The notes beneath the pieces are model-generated. The model was not told the origin of the DNA. It ran no database searches and worked only from the letters and a program-made list of their open reading frames with translations. Position numbers and translations under genes: made by a program. From Choristoneura fumiferana (taxonomy: Eukaryota; Arthropoda; Insecta; Lepidoptera; Tortricidae), in contig NC_133498.1 in NCBI RefSeq assembly GCF_025370935.1, forward strand, positions 3,732,495 through 3,796,494: a DNA stretch of 64,000 nt, written 5' to 3'. Positions 1-10,369 of this stretch are shown one piece after another (the first letter of the stretch is position 1; each line of letters begins with the position of its first letter).

Positions 1-1137
1 CCGCAACGAGAGAGTCGCTCTTACTGAGTTTTTTTTAAAGCAATATTTACTAGATGTATAGGTACGTTACATATGTACTATTTAGTAGCATGTTAGCCAT
101 GGCTAACCCGTAAAGGTTGAATTTGTATAGCCTTGCCTGGCCGAGGATGTTCTCAACAGATTAGCAAAATTTTGCATCAAAATCCGCTCAGCCGTTTTCA
201 CGTGATGCGCGGTCAAATAAACAGATAAAACAATTCCATATATACCCACGACTTCAGACTATCTTATCTATCTATCTTAGTAGTTTTGAAAAGTACTTAA
301 AAAATAATACAAATACTAATGTAAGTAAAAATCTTCGGTCTCCGGGTCTTCGGGTCTTTGGGTGGGTTCTACCACGTTGGTGCGCCAGTGTCACGGGGTG
401 GTGTCCGGGGGAATAGGGAATAGGGCAGACAGTGATATTTATTAAGGAAAATAATAAAAAGGCACGTGCGGATAAAACAGACGCGGTCTTAAGTATCTAA
501 AAGGTATGCTTTGACACTGCATCAACAATTATAAAAATACATAGTTAATCAACTTACGTTTCCGTGCCCAGTTCTTTATTTATATAAATCAATGGCACTG
601 AAGTCCAACAGTATTACGATCTAATGATCTTATAAAACTTCACAAAATGCACTGTACAATTATAAAAACCTTCCTTCGTATAGGAGTAGTAAATTATGAG
701 CTTGTTATGGAGTTTTAAGAGATTTATAGGATCTAGGATAAAGAAAGGTAAGTGTTCAGCTCGGAGGCTCTGAATAGAATGGCTACTTGAAGTAAATTGA
801 ACAGGTGTGGAATTTAGAAAAGGAAATTTGAATTTAAATGTTATTTTTTCGAATATGTGCTAAACCAGACAGTACAAAGAGTTACGACGAAACGAGCTGT
901 ATGACACCTCGTTACAACCTTTTATTAAATTCAATTCTGCAGTTTAAAACGTGACCCGGTTCCACTATTTCGGTGCCCCTTTAAGGTATAAGGTTTGTAT
1001 CTGGGACTAATAGTTCTAGCAATAGTAGTAGTATCTGGGTAGTACTAGTTAAGGGTTGTGACTGACCTTTGAATGGTGATCAAAGCAAATAACGGTAATG
1101 TAAGTTACTTCAAAAGTAATTAACATAAAGCCCTGTT

Positions 1138-1173
1138 TACTTAATAAGCTTGAACTTCTTCAAGCTTATTAAG
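1138..1173. repeat. Perfect hairpin
   Basis: Inverted repeat with arms of about 16 bp (ACTTAATAAGCTTGAA and its complement) around a 4-base loop. It is repeated in unit 2 at about 8,476-8,511. It may be the core of a tiny foldback element; no function is assigned. Confidence 0.75.
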
Positions 1174-1433
1174 TACCTCACCATCTTGTCTTGTCTTGGG
1201 GGGCGTCCATAAATTACGTGAGACATTTTTTAGGATTTTTTTGACTCCCCCGCCCTACCTGGTGAGATTTCGTAAGATTTTCCTTAACTCCGCCCCCACC
1301 CCAAATCTCACGTGAGATTTTTTGAAATGTGTTTTGGTTTTTACATGTATTTAAAACGGGTTAAACGAGCATGCGGGCCATTTAATGGGAAGCTAAGATA
1401 AAATACATAAATAAAAAATATCATGTAACACGT

Positions 1434-1550
1434 GAGTCCCAAACTAAGCAAAGCTTGTACTATGGATACTAGGCAACAGATAAACATACTTATATAGATA
1501 AATACATATTAAACAACCAAGACCCGAGAACAAACATTCGTAAGTATTAT
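1434..1550. repeat. SINE-body remnant
   Basis: This stretch (words such as GCAAAGCTTGT, ACATATTAAAC and CCCGAGAACAAACATTCGTA) matches the body of the tRNA-derived SINE at 48,475-48,740 but lacks its tRNA-like head. The copy in unit 2 lies near 8,773-8,890. Confidence 0.6.
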
Positions 1551-1665
1551 TTGAATATCGTTACTTTTGAAACGGAAGTTATATCGGATGTCAGTCAATG
1601 CTTACCGCGGCGACTGGACATGAGCGGCGTACATCAAAAACAAACAGAAGGCTAAATTTAATTAT

Positions 1666-1752
1666 GTAACGTTTCTGACATCCGCGATCACAATCTGACA
1701 GTTTTCGTATGCGAAAACTGTCAGATTGTGATCGCGGGTGTCACAAACGTTA
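1666..1752. mobile_element. Foldback MITE upstream of protease 1
   Basis: Almost the whole segment is one hairpin. GATCACAATCTGACAGTTTT is followed by a short loop and its complement, and the outer ends read TAACGTTT and AAACGTTA. Related copies lie at 9,005-9,091, 24,781-24,878, 31,259-31,330 (half) and 42,120-42,204, so it is a family and not a gene-specific regulatory hairpin. It sits about 340 bp upstream of the protease start. Confidence 0.75.
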
Positions 1753-1805
1753 CGCAATAAACCCTCAGGTTTAGTGGACCTACCCTTAACATCTCGTCCA
1801 CCTAT

Positions 1806-1868
1806 CACTCGGGCTCCGATTCTGGTTCCGGTTCCAATTTCGGTTCCGATTCCGTTTCTGGTTCCGAT
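1806..1868. repeat. GGTTCCG-type minisatellite
   Basis: Short degenerate tandem repeats of GGTTCCG/TTCCGAT. They create spurious low-complexity reading frames (Glu-Pro or Gly-Thr repeats) on the minus strand. The copy in unit 2 is at about 9,146-9,208. Confidence 0.7.
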
Positions 1869-1879
1869 AAAACCACATC

Positions 1880-2092
1880 CGTTACATCCCTGGTAGGCAT
1901 GCAATAAGCAGTTAAAATCAAATGGTAAAATAAAATTTTAATAAGCAGATTTAACCATTTTATTTTATTGTGATCACTTACACAAGCCACCATAAAAACA
2001 AAGCCTTACAAAATATCAAGCTTTAACCCACCTTAAAACAAACTTCAACAAATCGTGGTGAAGTCTTCTAACGATTTCTACGCAAAATTATT
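1880..2092 (+). promoter_or_regulatory. Conserved 5' flank of protease 1 (putative promoter and 5' UTR)
   Basis: About 200 bp directly before the start codon are shared with protease 2 and, with more divergence, with the paralogues at 29,121-29,948 and 37,536-38,363. The most conserved block runs from CTTACACAAGCC through CATAAAAACAAA to AATATCAAGCTTTAA and then AACTTCAACAAATCG. The CATAAAAA word could act as a TATA-like element. The sequence shows the conservation; promoter function is inferred from position. Confidence 0.5.
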
Positions 2093-2914
2093 ATGCCATC
2101 CGCATTTGAAATCGTGTTCTACGCGCTTTTGACACTGTCGCCAGTAGCGGCGCGGCAGATACGACCGAGGGTCGTGGGAGGAGTGCCGGATGATGGACAG
2201 GAATTCCCATTCGCCGTTATGATTCAGAGGGCAAAACCTCCAATGTTCCGGACCTGCTCCGGCAGTCTCATCACCCCAAACTGGGTACTCACCGCAGCCC
2301 ACTGCATCCCCGATCCCCCGGTGAGCGAAGTTAGAATTAAATACGGCGATACAACGATACCAGCGAACGAAACAAAATTCTTTGCAAAAATAATCAAAAC
2401 TGTGGAACATCCAAGTTACATAGATGTTCTTAAACCTAAATTATTAATAAATAACGACATCGGATTGTTGAAAATTGAAAGAGTTTCAAACACGCCTCTT
2501 GCGAAACTATCAGCCATTGACTATGTTGCTTTCATGGGGCTGCCAGTCAAATACGCTGGTTTCGGAAAGACGAAATTACTACCCCTAGGTAAGATTATGC
2601 CTAGTGGTGTAGATGATCTACAGGTTGAAGACTTCGACCCAATGCTTCGTGTTGGCGAGTCTGTGGTGATCTCCTGCAAACAAAACGGCGGTGTATTTCT
2701 TGGGAAACCGCACATCTGCATTGCGCCTCGCTGTGGTCCACACCAGCAGGCCTATTTCGGAGATTCAGGCGGCCCGTTGGTGTACAATGGACGCATCATC
2801 GGCGTGGCTTGCGGCTCTGAATTAGATGCTGTTAAATATCGAATACCTATTGTAGCTTATACGGCTGTTAGTCCTTTTCTTGATTGGATATACGACACAA
2901 TTAATTCTGATTAA
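2093..2914 (+). CDS. Secreted S1A (chymotrypsin-fold) serine protease, copy 1
   Basis: A single uninterrupted frame of 273 residues. Residues 1-20 form a signal peptide ending VAA. A short propeptide ends in Arg26, before the activation sequence VVGG at 27-30. The catalytic triad is present: His70 in TAAHC, Asp122 in NNDIGLLK and Ser225 in GDSGGP. Cys55-Cys71 match the usual histidine-loop disulfide, and Cys195-Cys209 probably match the 168-182 pair. NET at 92-94 is a possible glycosylation site. The pocket region is odd: the residues before GDSGGP read HQQAYF instead of the usual Asp-Ser-Cys-Gln type, and there is no SWG motif, so neither trypsin nor ordinary chymotrypsin specificity can be assumed. 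The length is normal for the family, but the lack of introns is unusual. A polyadenylation-type AATAAA overlaps the stop region. Gut digestion is plausible but unproven. Confidence 0.92.
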   Translation: MPSAFEIVFYALLTLSPVAARQIRPRVVGGVPDDGQEFPFAVMIQRAKPPMFRTCSGSLITPNWVLTAAHCIPDPPVSEVRIKYGDTTIPANETKFFAKIIKTVEHPSYIDVLKPKLLINNDIGLLKIERVSNTPLAKLSAIDYVAFMGLPVKYAGFGKTKLLPLGKIMPSGVDDLQVEDFDPMLRVGESVVISCKQNGGVFLGKPHICIAPRCGPHQQAYFGDSGGPLVYNGRIIGVACGSELDAVKYRIPIVAYTAVSPFLDWIYDTINSD

Positions 2915-2934
2915 ATAAAATGTATTGGATGACT

Positions 2935-3031
2935 TAGAACCACCGTTTCGTGTGAGGGAGTCTGTGGTGATCTCCTGCAAACAAAACGGCGGTGCATTTC
3001 TTGGGGACCCGCACATCTGCATTGCGCCTCT
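2935..3031 (+). pseudogene. Partial protease duplicate downstream of copy 1
   Basis: Beginning about 20 bp after the protease stop, this segment repeats the coding stretch for roughly residues 184-213 (the GESVVISCKQNGG to CIAP region) with several differences, then runs into unrelated sequence. It has no start codon and no serine motif. An equivalent fragment follows copy 2, so the duplication is older than the tandem array. It is probably the tail of a lost neighbouring gene. Confidence 0.8.
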
Positions 3032-5288
3032 TAAGTCTAAACTTTTTCGAACATTCGAGACAAAGTAGTCTCTTGCATTCAATGATGACACATATTGTAA
3101 CCACCTTTTGTGACTGGTTACTAGGAAGCATGTTGTAGTAAAAAATAAAATAAAATATTTTTAACTATATATACCATAGTATATGGTCCTTGATTATATT
3201 AAAAATGTTAACAAATAAAACAATCAAAACCACCTACGTTCGGTCTGGGAGATCACGTAAGAATATTACGCAACCACCTACCTGAGCATTTCTAAAAAAG
3301 TATGTACATTTTGCGGACAGCATAGGCTAATTTGAAATTAATAATTTTGTATATTATTTTAATTGCATATTATTACCTAGTTCTTAAAGATTCTAAACAA
3401 TATATTTCTTAGAGATCGTAACTATAAAATAAGCTGTAAAGTTTAATCAACTGAGTCGAGGCAGTCGATAATTCCTATTTTGTGACTATAATTCAATAAA
3501 GTATAATAAAAACCACACACCTTATTTAGTTGCTTTTATTGAAGAAATAAGGTAGCAATTATAACATTGTTGACGTTTTAAATGCTAATTCTTACTCTTG
3601 TAATTACAAAAATAATGAAGATAATCACTCCTTTACGTTACCATTTGGTCAAACGTACCCTGAAAAGTTACATTATAATGCACATTTCTAAAGTTGCATT
3701 AATATTATTTGGAAATTATCATAATTCAATTGGTATAGATTCGTCTGAAATATTTAAAATATATGATATTTTAACAAAATATAAACAAAAAATATCAAAA
3801 ACTTCCTATTTTTTACGGGACAGTAACAATAATAGGAACATAGGTAACAAATTAGGAACTCTTAGGCACAGTGTGCATTAGTCGATTTCAATATTATAAT
3901 TATACTATAAATGAAACACAAAAATAGTTTTTTCTTTATATTAAAATAAAAAATAATAATTATGTACTTAAATCACATAATACAGGGTAAAATCAAAATT
4001 TTGATACAAAATGTTGTGTTAAATTATTTATTCATACCTTCTTATTATGAAGAGATCGCAGAAAAAACATTGAAAAATATTAACTTTTGATGTATGTATG
4101 TAGTCTTTAATATTGTACATAAAAACATGAAATTAACAGTTAACAAGAGAAATAGATGTACAATGATGATGATGATCTCTCATATAAAAAAACAAAAGAC
4201 ATTCTCAAATTTAATAGTCTACACACTGCCTTAGATATCCTTTTTTGTAACTCCCATTTCCTAGCCATACGTTACCATTCAAAAGTAACAAAAAGGAGGT
4301 AACGATATGGTACCCGACACATTTAAAAATTCGTCAAACCAAATATAACGTACAATTTGAGCAAAGAATTTAAGCATATACATCTTGATAAACTGTTAAT
4401 AAATATAATTCATGTCAAAGTAATAAAAAATCAAAACTTACCCAAGTTTTCCAGTAACAAAAGTGGACTTTTATTTCAGTTATGACCAACCATGCACTTG
4501 TTTCAACCAGCATTTCGATTTTTGAAATGTGACGGTTACTGATTAAAGATGGCCAAATGATGCTAGTGTTGCCAGCTTCCTATAAAGAATCTACTAAATT
4601 TTGTAGAAATACCTTTTAAGGACGAAAATGCGGTAACAAAAACTGGAATCAAAATAGAAACTTTTTGTAGGACAAACTTAAATTTTTAATTTTTAAATAT
4701 ATTTCTTAGACAATCATATGAAAAACATGTAGAAAATGATTGCTTTAGACTATAAGAAGGTAATTAAACAGACCACTGAATCGAGACCTTAAAACTGATT
4801 AAAAAAATCGATATTTAATGTTCGAAATTTACAATGGGACATTTAACTTTTCATACATACAATTTACTGGACGATTATTTTAAAAATATGTTTTTTAAAT
4901 AATCAAATACATATGTATTTAAGACAGTTAATTGATATTTAAGATAATGAAACGAATTTTATGTTTAATATTTCAAATAAAATCTGCAGTGGCCTCGTGA
5001 TTAAAGAAAACAATAAATCGGCAGAGGACAATGAGAAACGACAAATGTACAAACTCTTTTAGAAATGCTCACCTACGGTCTCTGAGACCGTTGTCGCCAG
5101 TATTATGCTCACTTAATTCAAAGTAATACACATCCAAACCTGTCGACCACATGGCGGCCATTTATTGGCCCCCAGGAAAAGGTACAAGGTCACTAGAAGT
5201 TTGTGCGACGCGATTGCATCGAATTATCATTTTTAAATCTGCTTTGGAGTGTAGGTCTGCTTAGGCTGTAACTCGTAGATAACATAGT
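3032..5288. other. AT-rich spacer without a recognisable gene
   Basis: Very AT-rich DNA. The 99-codon frame near 3,582-3,881 is Ile/Lys/Asn-rich, has no recognisable domain, and is broken in unit 2 by small indels, so I do not call it a gene. Two pieces near 4,235-4,310 (TACGTTACCATTCAAAAG, then CAAAAAGGAGGTAACGATA) look like a degenerate inverted pair. The same spacer recurs at 10,370-12,640 and, from about 4,030 onwards, at 19,490-20,750. Confidence 0.6.
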
Positions 5289-5581
5289 AAAAAAAATAAA
5301 AAAATAACAAAAAAATGGAACTGACTACAAAACCCTTGAAAATATTTTTCTAGGTAAGTAGGTACGTACCAGCTCGAAGTCGGTGACTCAGCACGGGCCA
5401 GCAGGAGTGGGACAATTCACAATAGTCGTCTACCTCACCTACATACTATGTGGGTTTCAATCCCTCCTGCTGGGTCGTGCTGAGTCACCGACTTCGAGCT
5501 GGTACGTACCTACTTACCTAGAAAAATATTTTCAAGGGTTTTGTAGTCGGTTCCATTTTTTTGTTATTTTTTTATTTTTTT
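5289..5581. repeat. Long inverted repeat (arms about 118 bp)
   Basis: The left arm (about 5,289-5,407) and right arm (about 5,464-5,581) are near-perfect complements around a loop of about 55 bp. Matching words include GGTACGTACCAGCTCGAAG, AAAATATTTTTCTAGG and a run of As. It forms the left portion of the unit 1 insertion. Frames reading through it have no coding support. Confidence 0.85.
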
Positions 5582-6407
5582 GGAGTCGGTTTTACTTTTT
5601 TGTTAAAATTTTTCTTTATTTCTCACTTTTTAGTGATTCGTAGCCAAAGAACATCTCACAACGATTCCATTAAGCCCAAACACGACTTAGTTACGTTGTT
5701 TTATAACAGAGTTCCGTTGCCTACCTTCTGGCTTCAGCATCAGATCAGTTTGAAAGTTAACTTAAAGCTCTTCAGTCGCTTAGTAATATATCATCATCCC
5801 AGCCATATACGTCCACTGCTGCAAGCCTCCTCTCAGAACAAGGCTTCTATAGTTCCACAGTGCATTAACTTCACACGCACATTGAATTGCTTCGCAGGTT
5901 TGTGCAGTTTCCTCACGATGTTTTCCTTCACGCAAAGCTCGTGGTAAATTTCAAATGTAATTCCGCACATGAATTTAATTTACGACCTTGTTTTAGTCAA
6001 CCATAGGCCCGTTTTCCGGTAGTATATTAATCATGATAATTTAAATTAACCCGTGAAATACTTGTTATTGATAGTAGTAGTTCCGTGGTCAAATCTGGTC
6101 TTCATCATCAGTTCCAATTCACCAAATTATGATTTGCAAGAGCAAATGCACGAGTTACTGCTAAATATATCCAAATTACCATAGGTGTCCCTACAATATT
6201 TGAAGAGTTCCCTCGATTTCCTTAAGATCCGATCATCAGATCCTAATTTGCTGCTTATGGGACCTAATTGAAAGCATTCCTAGACGAACTCAAAAAAAAA
6301 TTTTTAAATCGGTTCATAAATGACGGAGTTCTGAGGTAACAAACATTAAAAAAAAAAACATACAACAGAATTGATAACCTCCTCCTTTTTTTGAAGTCGG
6401 TTAAAAA
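5289..6407. mobile_element. 1.1 kb insertion present only in unit 1
   Basis: Units 2 and 3 run straight from AACATAGTAAAA into GACAATGATATTTTTTAGCG (about 12,638 and 20,748), whereas unit 1 carries 1.1 kb at this point. The right end, read on the minus strand, is AACCGACTTCAAAAAAAGG, an end I recognise as very common in lepidopteran repeats. Inside are a long inverted repeat at the left edge and AT-rich sequence with no supported protein. A non-autonomous DNA element is likely; the class is not determined. Confidence 0.75.
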
Positions 6408-6631
6408 GACAATGATATTTTTTAGCGATCTATAGGTACTACACACTATATGCGCCTATAGTCTATTATATGAACATAGGTACGTAATGTTGTATTCTTC
6501 CGCTTTAACTATGTATTTTATTTGGCGTTTGTTTGAACTCTCGCAGGCGATCCAGGTAGTAGAACCTTATGTACGATCCGTCCGCATCGCTACCACCATT
6601 TTACTTGTTAATCCTGTCTCCAAGCAGCAGA

Positions 6632-6760
6632 GGGGCTACTACGAAACTCGCAAATCGAAGTTCGTATCGCACCGTCCCTTTCAGTCGCGTATTAAATGAC
6701 ATAAGCGTCAGCGGGACGGCAACATACGAAGTTCGAGTTTTGCACTTCGTGGTATAGGGC
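6632..6760. mobile_element. Short TIR MITE (GGCTACTACGAAACTCG family)
   Basis: Terminal inverted repeats of about 30 bp: GGGCTACTACGAAACTCG at one end and the complement of CGAGTTTTGCACTTCGTGGTA at the other, with AATCGAAGTTCGTA just inside. Copies are at 12,863-12,990 and 20,973-21,100, and a diverged one at 62,573-62,683. Short open frames across it are incidental. Confidence 0.65.
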
Positions 6761-9004
6761 CAGTAGGTACTTGCGCTTATGTTTCATTTAATTTCATTGA
6801 TATATTTTAATAAAACATATACAGTTGGTACAAATTGTAATTAGTAAGTAGGGAAATTTACATAGTGTTCGATATAGTGCCATCTATGGTTGACTTGCTG
6901 AACTAGACGACTTGCTAATCGATATTAGGTATTGATCGAATGACAACCATTAACTTACAACATTACTCTTAATTACAAAACATGACATAATTTGTAGTAT
7001 CGCTGATTGTTAATAGGTATCGATCATTAACATACAGGGGGCAAAGTAAATAATGGACAAGATTCTATCCACCGAGTTGAAGTTTTTTTAAAAATAATAT
7101 AGCCACCATAAAGGTTCATTTAAATGGCTGTCTAGGTTAAAAATAAGAGTGTTCTCGTTATATTTATTGCTAAATATAACCTAATAGTGAAGCTCACGGA
7201 TGTGTCTCTCTAAGCTGGTAACGTATAGTAGGTAGGTAAGTACTGGCGTTTTAAATAAATTTTATTAACTTAACCCGTAGAGCGCCCCGAAGGAGAACCA
7301 AGCGCCTAACGAAGTTAGTCCGCAACGAGAGAGTCGCTCTTACTGAGTTTTTTTTAAAGCAATATTTACTAGATGTATAGGTACTTTACATATGTACTAT
7401 TTAGTAGCATGTTAGTCATGGCTAACCCGTAAAGGTTGAATTTGTATAGCCTTGCCTGGCCGAGGATGTTCTCAACAGATTAGCAAAATTTTGCATCAAA
7501 ATCCGCTCAGCCGTTTTCACGTGATGCGCGGTCAAATAAACAGATAAAACAATTCCATATATACATCCCCACGACTTCAGACTATCTTATCTATCTATCT
7601 TAGTAGTTTTGAAAAGTACTTAAAAAATAATACTAATACTAATGTAAATAAAAATCTTCGGTCTCCGGGTCTTCGGGTCTTTGGGTGGGTTCTACCACGT
7701 TGGTGCGCCAGTGTCACGGGGTGGTGTCCGGGGAAGTTGTTCGGATGAAGGAAGAAGACAGGAATAGGGCAGACAGTGATATTTATTTAGGAAAATAATA
7801 AAAGGGCACCTGCGGATAAAACAGACGCGGTCTTAAGTATCTAAAAGGTATGCTTTGACACTGCATCAACAATTATAAAAATACATAGTTAATCAACTTA
7901 CGTTTCCGTGCCCAGTTCTTTATTTATATAAATCAATGGCACTGAAGTCCAGCAGTATTACGATCATTTGATCTTATAAAACTTCACAAAATGCACTGTA
8001 CAATTATAAAAACCTTCCTTCGTATAGGAGTAGTAAATTATGAGCTTGTTATGGAGTTTTAAGAGATTTATAGGATCTAGGATAAAGAAAGGTAAGTGTT
8101 CAGCTCGGAGGCTCTGAATAGAATGGCTACTTGAAGTAAATTGAACAGGTGTGGAATTTAGAAAAGGAAATTTGAATTTAAATGTTATTTTTTCGAATAT
8201 GTGCTAAACCAGACAGTACAAAGAGTTACGACGAAACGAGCTGTATGACACCTCGTTACAACCTTTTATTAAATTCAATTCTGCAGTTTAAAACGTGACC
8301 CGGTTCCACTATTTCGGTGCCCCTTTAAGGTATAAGTTTGTATCTGGGACTAAGTTCTAGCAGTAGTAGTAGTATCTGGGTAGTACTAGTTAAGGTTTGT
8401 GACTGACCTTTGAATAGTGATCAAAGCAAATAACGGTAATGTAAGTTACTTCAAAAGTAATTAACATAAAGCCTGTTTACTTAATAAGCTTGAACTTCTT
8501 CAAGCTTATTAAGTACCTCACCATCTTGTCTTGTCTTGGGGGGCGTCCATAAATTACGTGAGACATTTTTTAGGATTTTTTTGACTCCCCCGCCCTACCT
8601 GGTGAGATTTCGTAAGATTTTCCTTAACTCCGCCCCCACCCCAAATCTCACGTGAGATTTTTTGAAATGTGTTTTGGCTTTTCACATGTATTTAAAACGG
8701 GTTAAACGAGCATGCGGGCCATTTAATAGGAAGCTAAGATAAAATAAATAAATAAAAAATATCATGTAACACGTGAGTCCCAAACTAAGCAAAGCTTGTA
8801 CTATGGATACTAGGCAACAGATAAACATACTTATATAGATAAATACATATTAAACAACCAAGACCCGAGAACAAACATTCGTAAGTATTATTTGAATATC
8901 GTTACTTTTGAAACGGAAGTTATATCGGATGTCAGTCAATGCTTACCGCGGCGACTGGACATGAGCGGCGTACATCAAAAACAACAGAAGGCTAAATTTA
9001 ATTA

Positions 9005-9091
9005 TGTAACGTTTCTGACATCCGCGATCACAATCTGACAGTTTTCGTATGCGAAAACTGTCGGATTGTGATCGCGGGTGTCACAAACGTT
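9005..9091. mobile_element. Foldback MITE upstream of protease 2
   Basis: Unit 2 counterpart of the hairpin at 1,666-1,752, with one or two substitutions in an arm (CTGTCGGATTG for CTGTCAGATTG). Confidence 0.72.
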
Positions 9092-9220
9092 ACGCAATAA
9101 ACCCTCAGGTTTAGTGGACCTACCCTTAACATCTCGTCCACCTATCACTCGGGCTCCGATTCTGGTTCCGGTTCCAATTTCGGTTCCGATTCCGTTTCTG
9201 GTTCCGATAAAACCACATCC

Positions 9221-9431
9221 GTTACATCCCTGGTAGGCATGCAATAAGCAGTTAAAATCAAATGGTAAAATAAAATTTGAATAAGCAGATTTAACCATTT
9301 TATTTTATTGTGATCACTTACACAAGCCACCATAAAAACAAAGCCTTACAAAATATCAAGCTTTAACCCACCTGGAACAAACTTCAACAAATCGTGGTGA
9401 AGTCTTCTAACGATTTCTACGCAAAATTATT
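9221..9431 (+). promoter_or_regulatory. Conserved 5' flank of protease 2
   Basis: Nearly identical to the block upstream of protease 1, including CACAAGCCACCATAAAAACA and CAAATCGTGGTGAAGTCTTC just before the start. Putative promoter and 5' UTR, by conservation only. Confidence 0.5.
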
Positions 9432-10250
9432 ATGCCATCCGCATTTGAAATCATGTTCTACGCGCTTTTGACACTGTCGCCAGTAGCGGCGCGGCAGATA
9501 CGACCGAGGGTCGTGGGAGGAGTGCCGGATGATGGACAGGAATTCCCATTCGCCGTTATGTTTCAGAAGGCAAAACCTCCAATGTTCCGGACCTGCTCCG
9601 GCAGTCTCATCACCCCAAACTGGGTACTCACCGCAGCCCACTGCGTCCCCGTGGTGAGCGATTCCAGGAAAATTAGAATTAAAAACGGCGATACAACGAT
9701 ACCAGCGAACGAAACAAAATTCTTTGCAAAAATAATCAAAACTGTGAGACATCCAGGTTACATATTGGTGCATAAACCTAAATTATTAATAAATAACGAC
9801 ATCGGATTGTTGAAAATTGAAAGAGTTTCAAACACGCCTCTTGCGAAACTATCAGCCATTGACTATGTTGCTTTCATGGGGCTGCCAGTCAAATACGCTG
9901 GTTTCGGAATGACGAAATTACTACCCCTAGGTGAGATTACGCCTAGTATTGATGAACTGGTTGAAGACTTCGACCCAATGCTTCGTGTTGGCGAGTCTGT
10001 GGTGATCTCCTGCAAACAAAACGGCGGTGTATTTGTTGGGAATCCGCACATCTGCATTGCGCCTCGCTGTGGTCCACACCAGCAGCCCTATTTCGGAGAT
10101 TCAGGCGGCCCGTTGGTGTACAATGGACGCATCATCGGCGTGGCTTGCTGCACTGAATTAGATGCTGTTAAATATCGAATACCTATTGTAGCTTATACGG
10201 CTGTTAGTCCTTTTCTTGATTGGATATACGACACAATTAATTCTGATTAA
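9432..10250 (+). CDS. Secreted S1A serine protease, copy 2
   Basis: An intronless frame of 272 residues, close to copy 1 but not identical. The signal peptide, Arg26/VVGG activation site and triad (His70, Asp123, Ser224) are kept. The differences cluster in two surface stretches. In one, residues 72-85 read VPVVSDSRKIRIKN where copy 1 has IPDPPVSEVRIKY. The other is a two-residue-shorter loop before VEDFDPML. GVACC adds a cysteine after the active-site serine. The pocket region again reads HQQPYFGDSGGP. The AATAAA present just after the stop in copy 1 has become a run of A here; another AATAAA lies about 240 bp downstream. Presumed functional, since the frame and triad are intact. Confidence 0.92.
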   Translation: MPSAFEIMFYALLTLSPVAARQIRPRVVGGVPDDGQEFPFAVMFQKAKPPMFRTCSGSLITPNWVLTAAHCVPVVSDSRKIRIKNGDTTIPANETKFFAKIIKTVRHPGYILVHKPKLLINNDIGLLKIERVSNTPLAKLSAIDYVAFMGLPVKYAGFGMTKLLPLGEITPSIDELVEDFDPMLRVGESVVISCKQNGGVFVGNPHICIAPRCGPHQQPYFGDSGGPLVYNGRIIGVACCTELDAVKYRIPIVAYTAVSPFLDWIYDTINSD

Positions 10251-10271
10251 AAAAAAATGTATTGGATGACT

Positions 10272-10369
10272 TAGAACCACCGTTTCGTGTGAGGGAGTCT
10301 GTGGTGATCTCCTGCAAACAAAACGGCGGTGCATTTCTTGGGGACCCGCACATCTGCATTGCGCCTCTT
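10272..10369 (+). pseudogene. Partial protease duplicate downstream of copy 2
   Basis: Counterpart of the fragment at 2,935-3,031, again covering the GESVVISCKQNGG-to-CIAP coding region, with no start codon and no catalytic residue. Confidence 0.8.

Larger units (their letters stand above)
1..7319 (+). repeat. Tandem array unit 1 (protease-bearing)
   Basis: First copy of a head-to-tail repeat. The window's first bases recur at 7,320, 13,549 and 22,215 with only scattered substitutions and small indels. Unit 1 is about 1.1 kb longer than unit 2 because of an insertion at 5,289-6,407. It holds one protease gene (2,093-2,914), several hairpins, a SINE remnant and AT-rich DNA. The unit boundary is arbitrary, and the array may extend left of the window. 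A purine/pyrimidine-biased stretch at about 1,198-1,325 with repeated GTGAGATTT words looks like an old interspersed repeat. Confidence 0.93.

Noticed and set aside
1805..1993. Minus-strand open frames with Glu-Pro or Gly-Thr repeats
   Set aside because: They arise from the GGTTCCG minisatellite and lie in a repeated non-coding flank; there is no conserved start, domain or neighbour support.
3582..3881. 99-codon open frame
   Set aside because: AT-driven composition, no domain, and small indels in the unit 2 copy break it.
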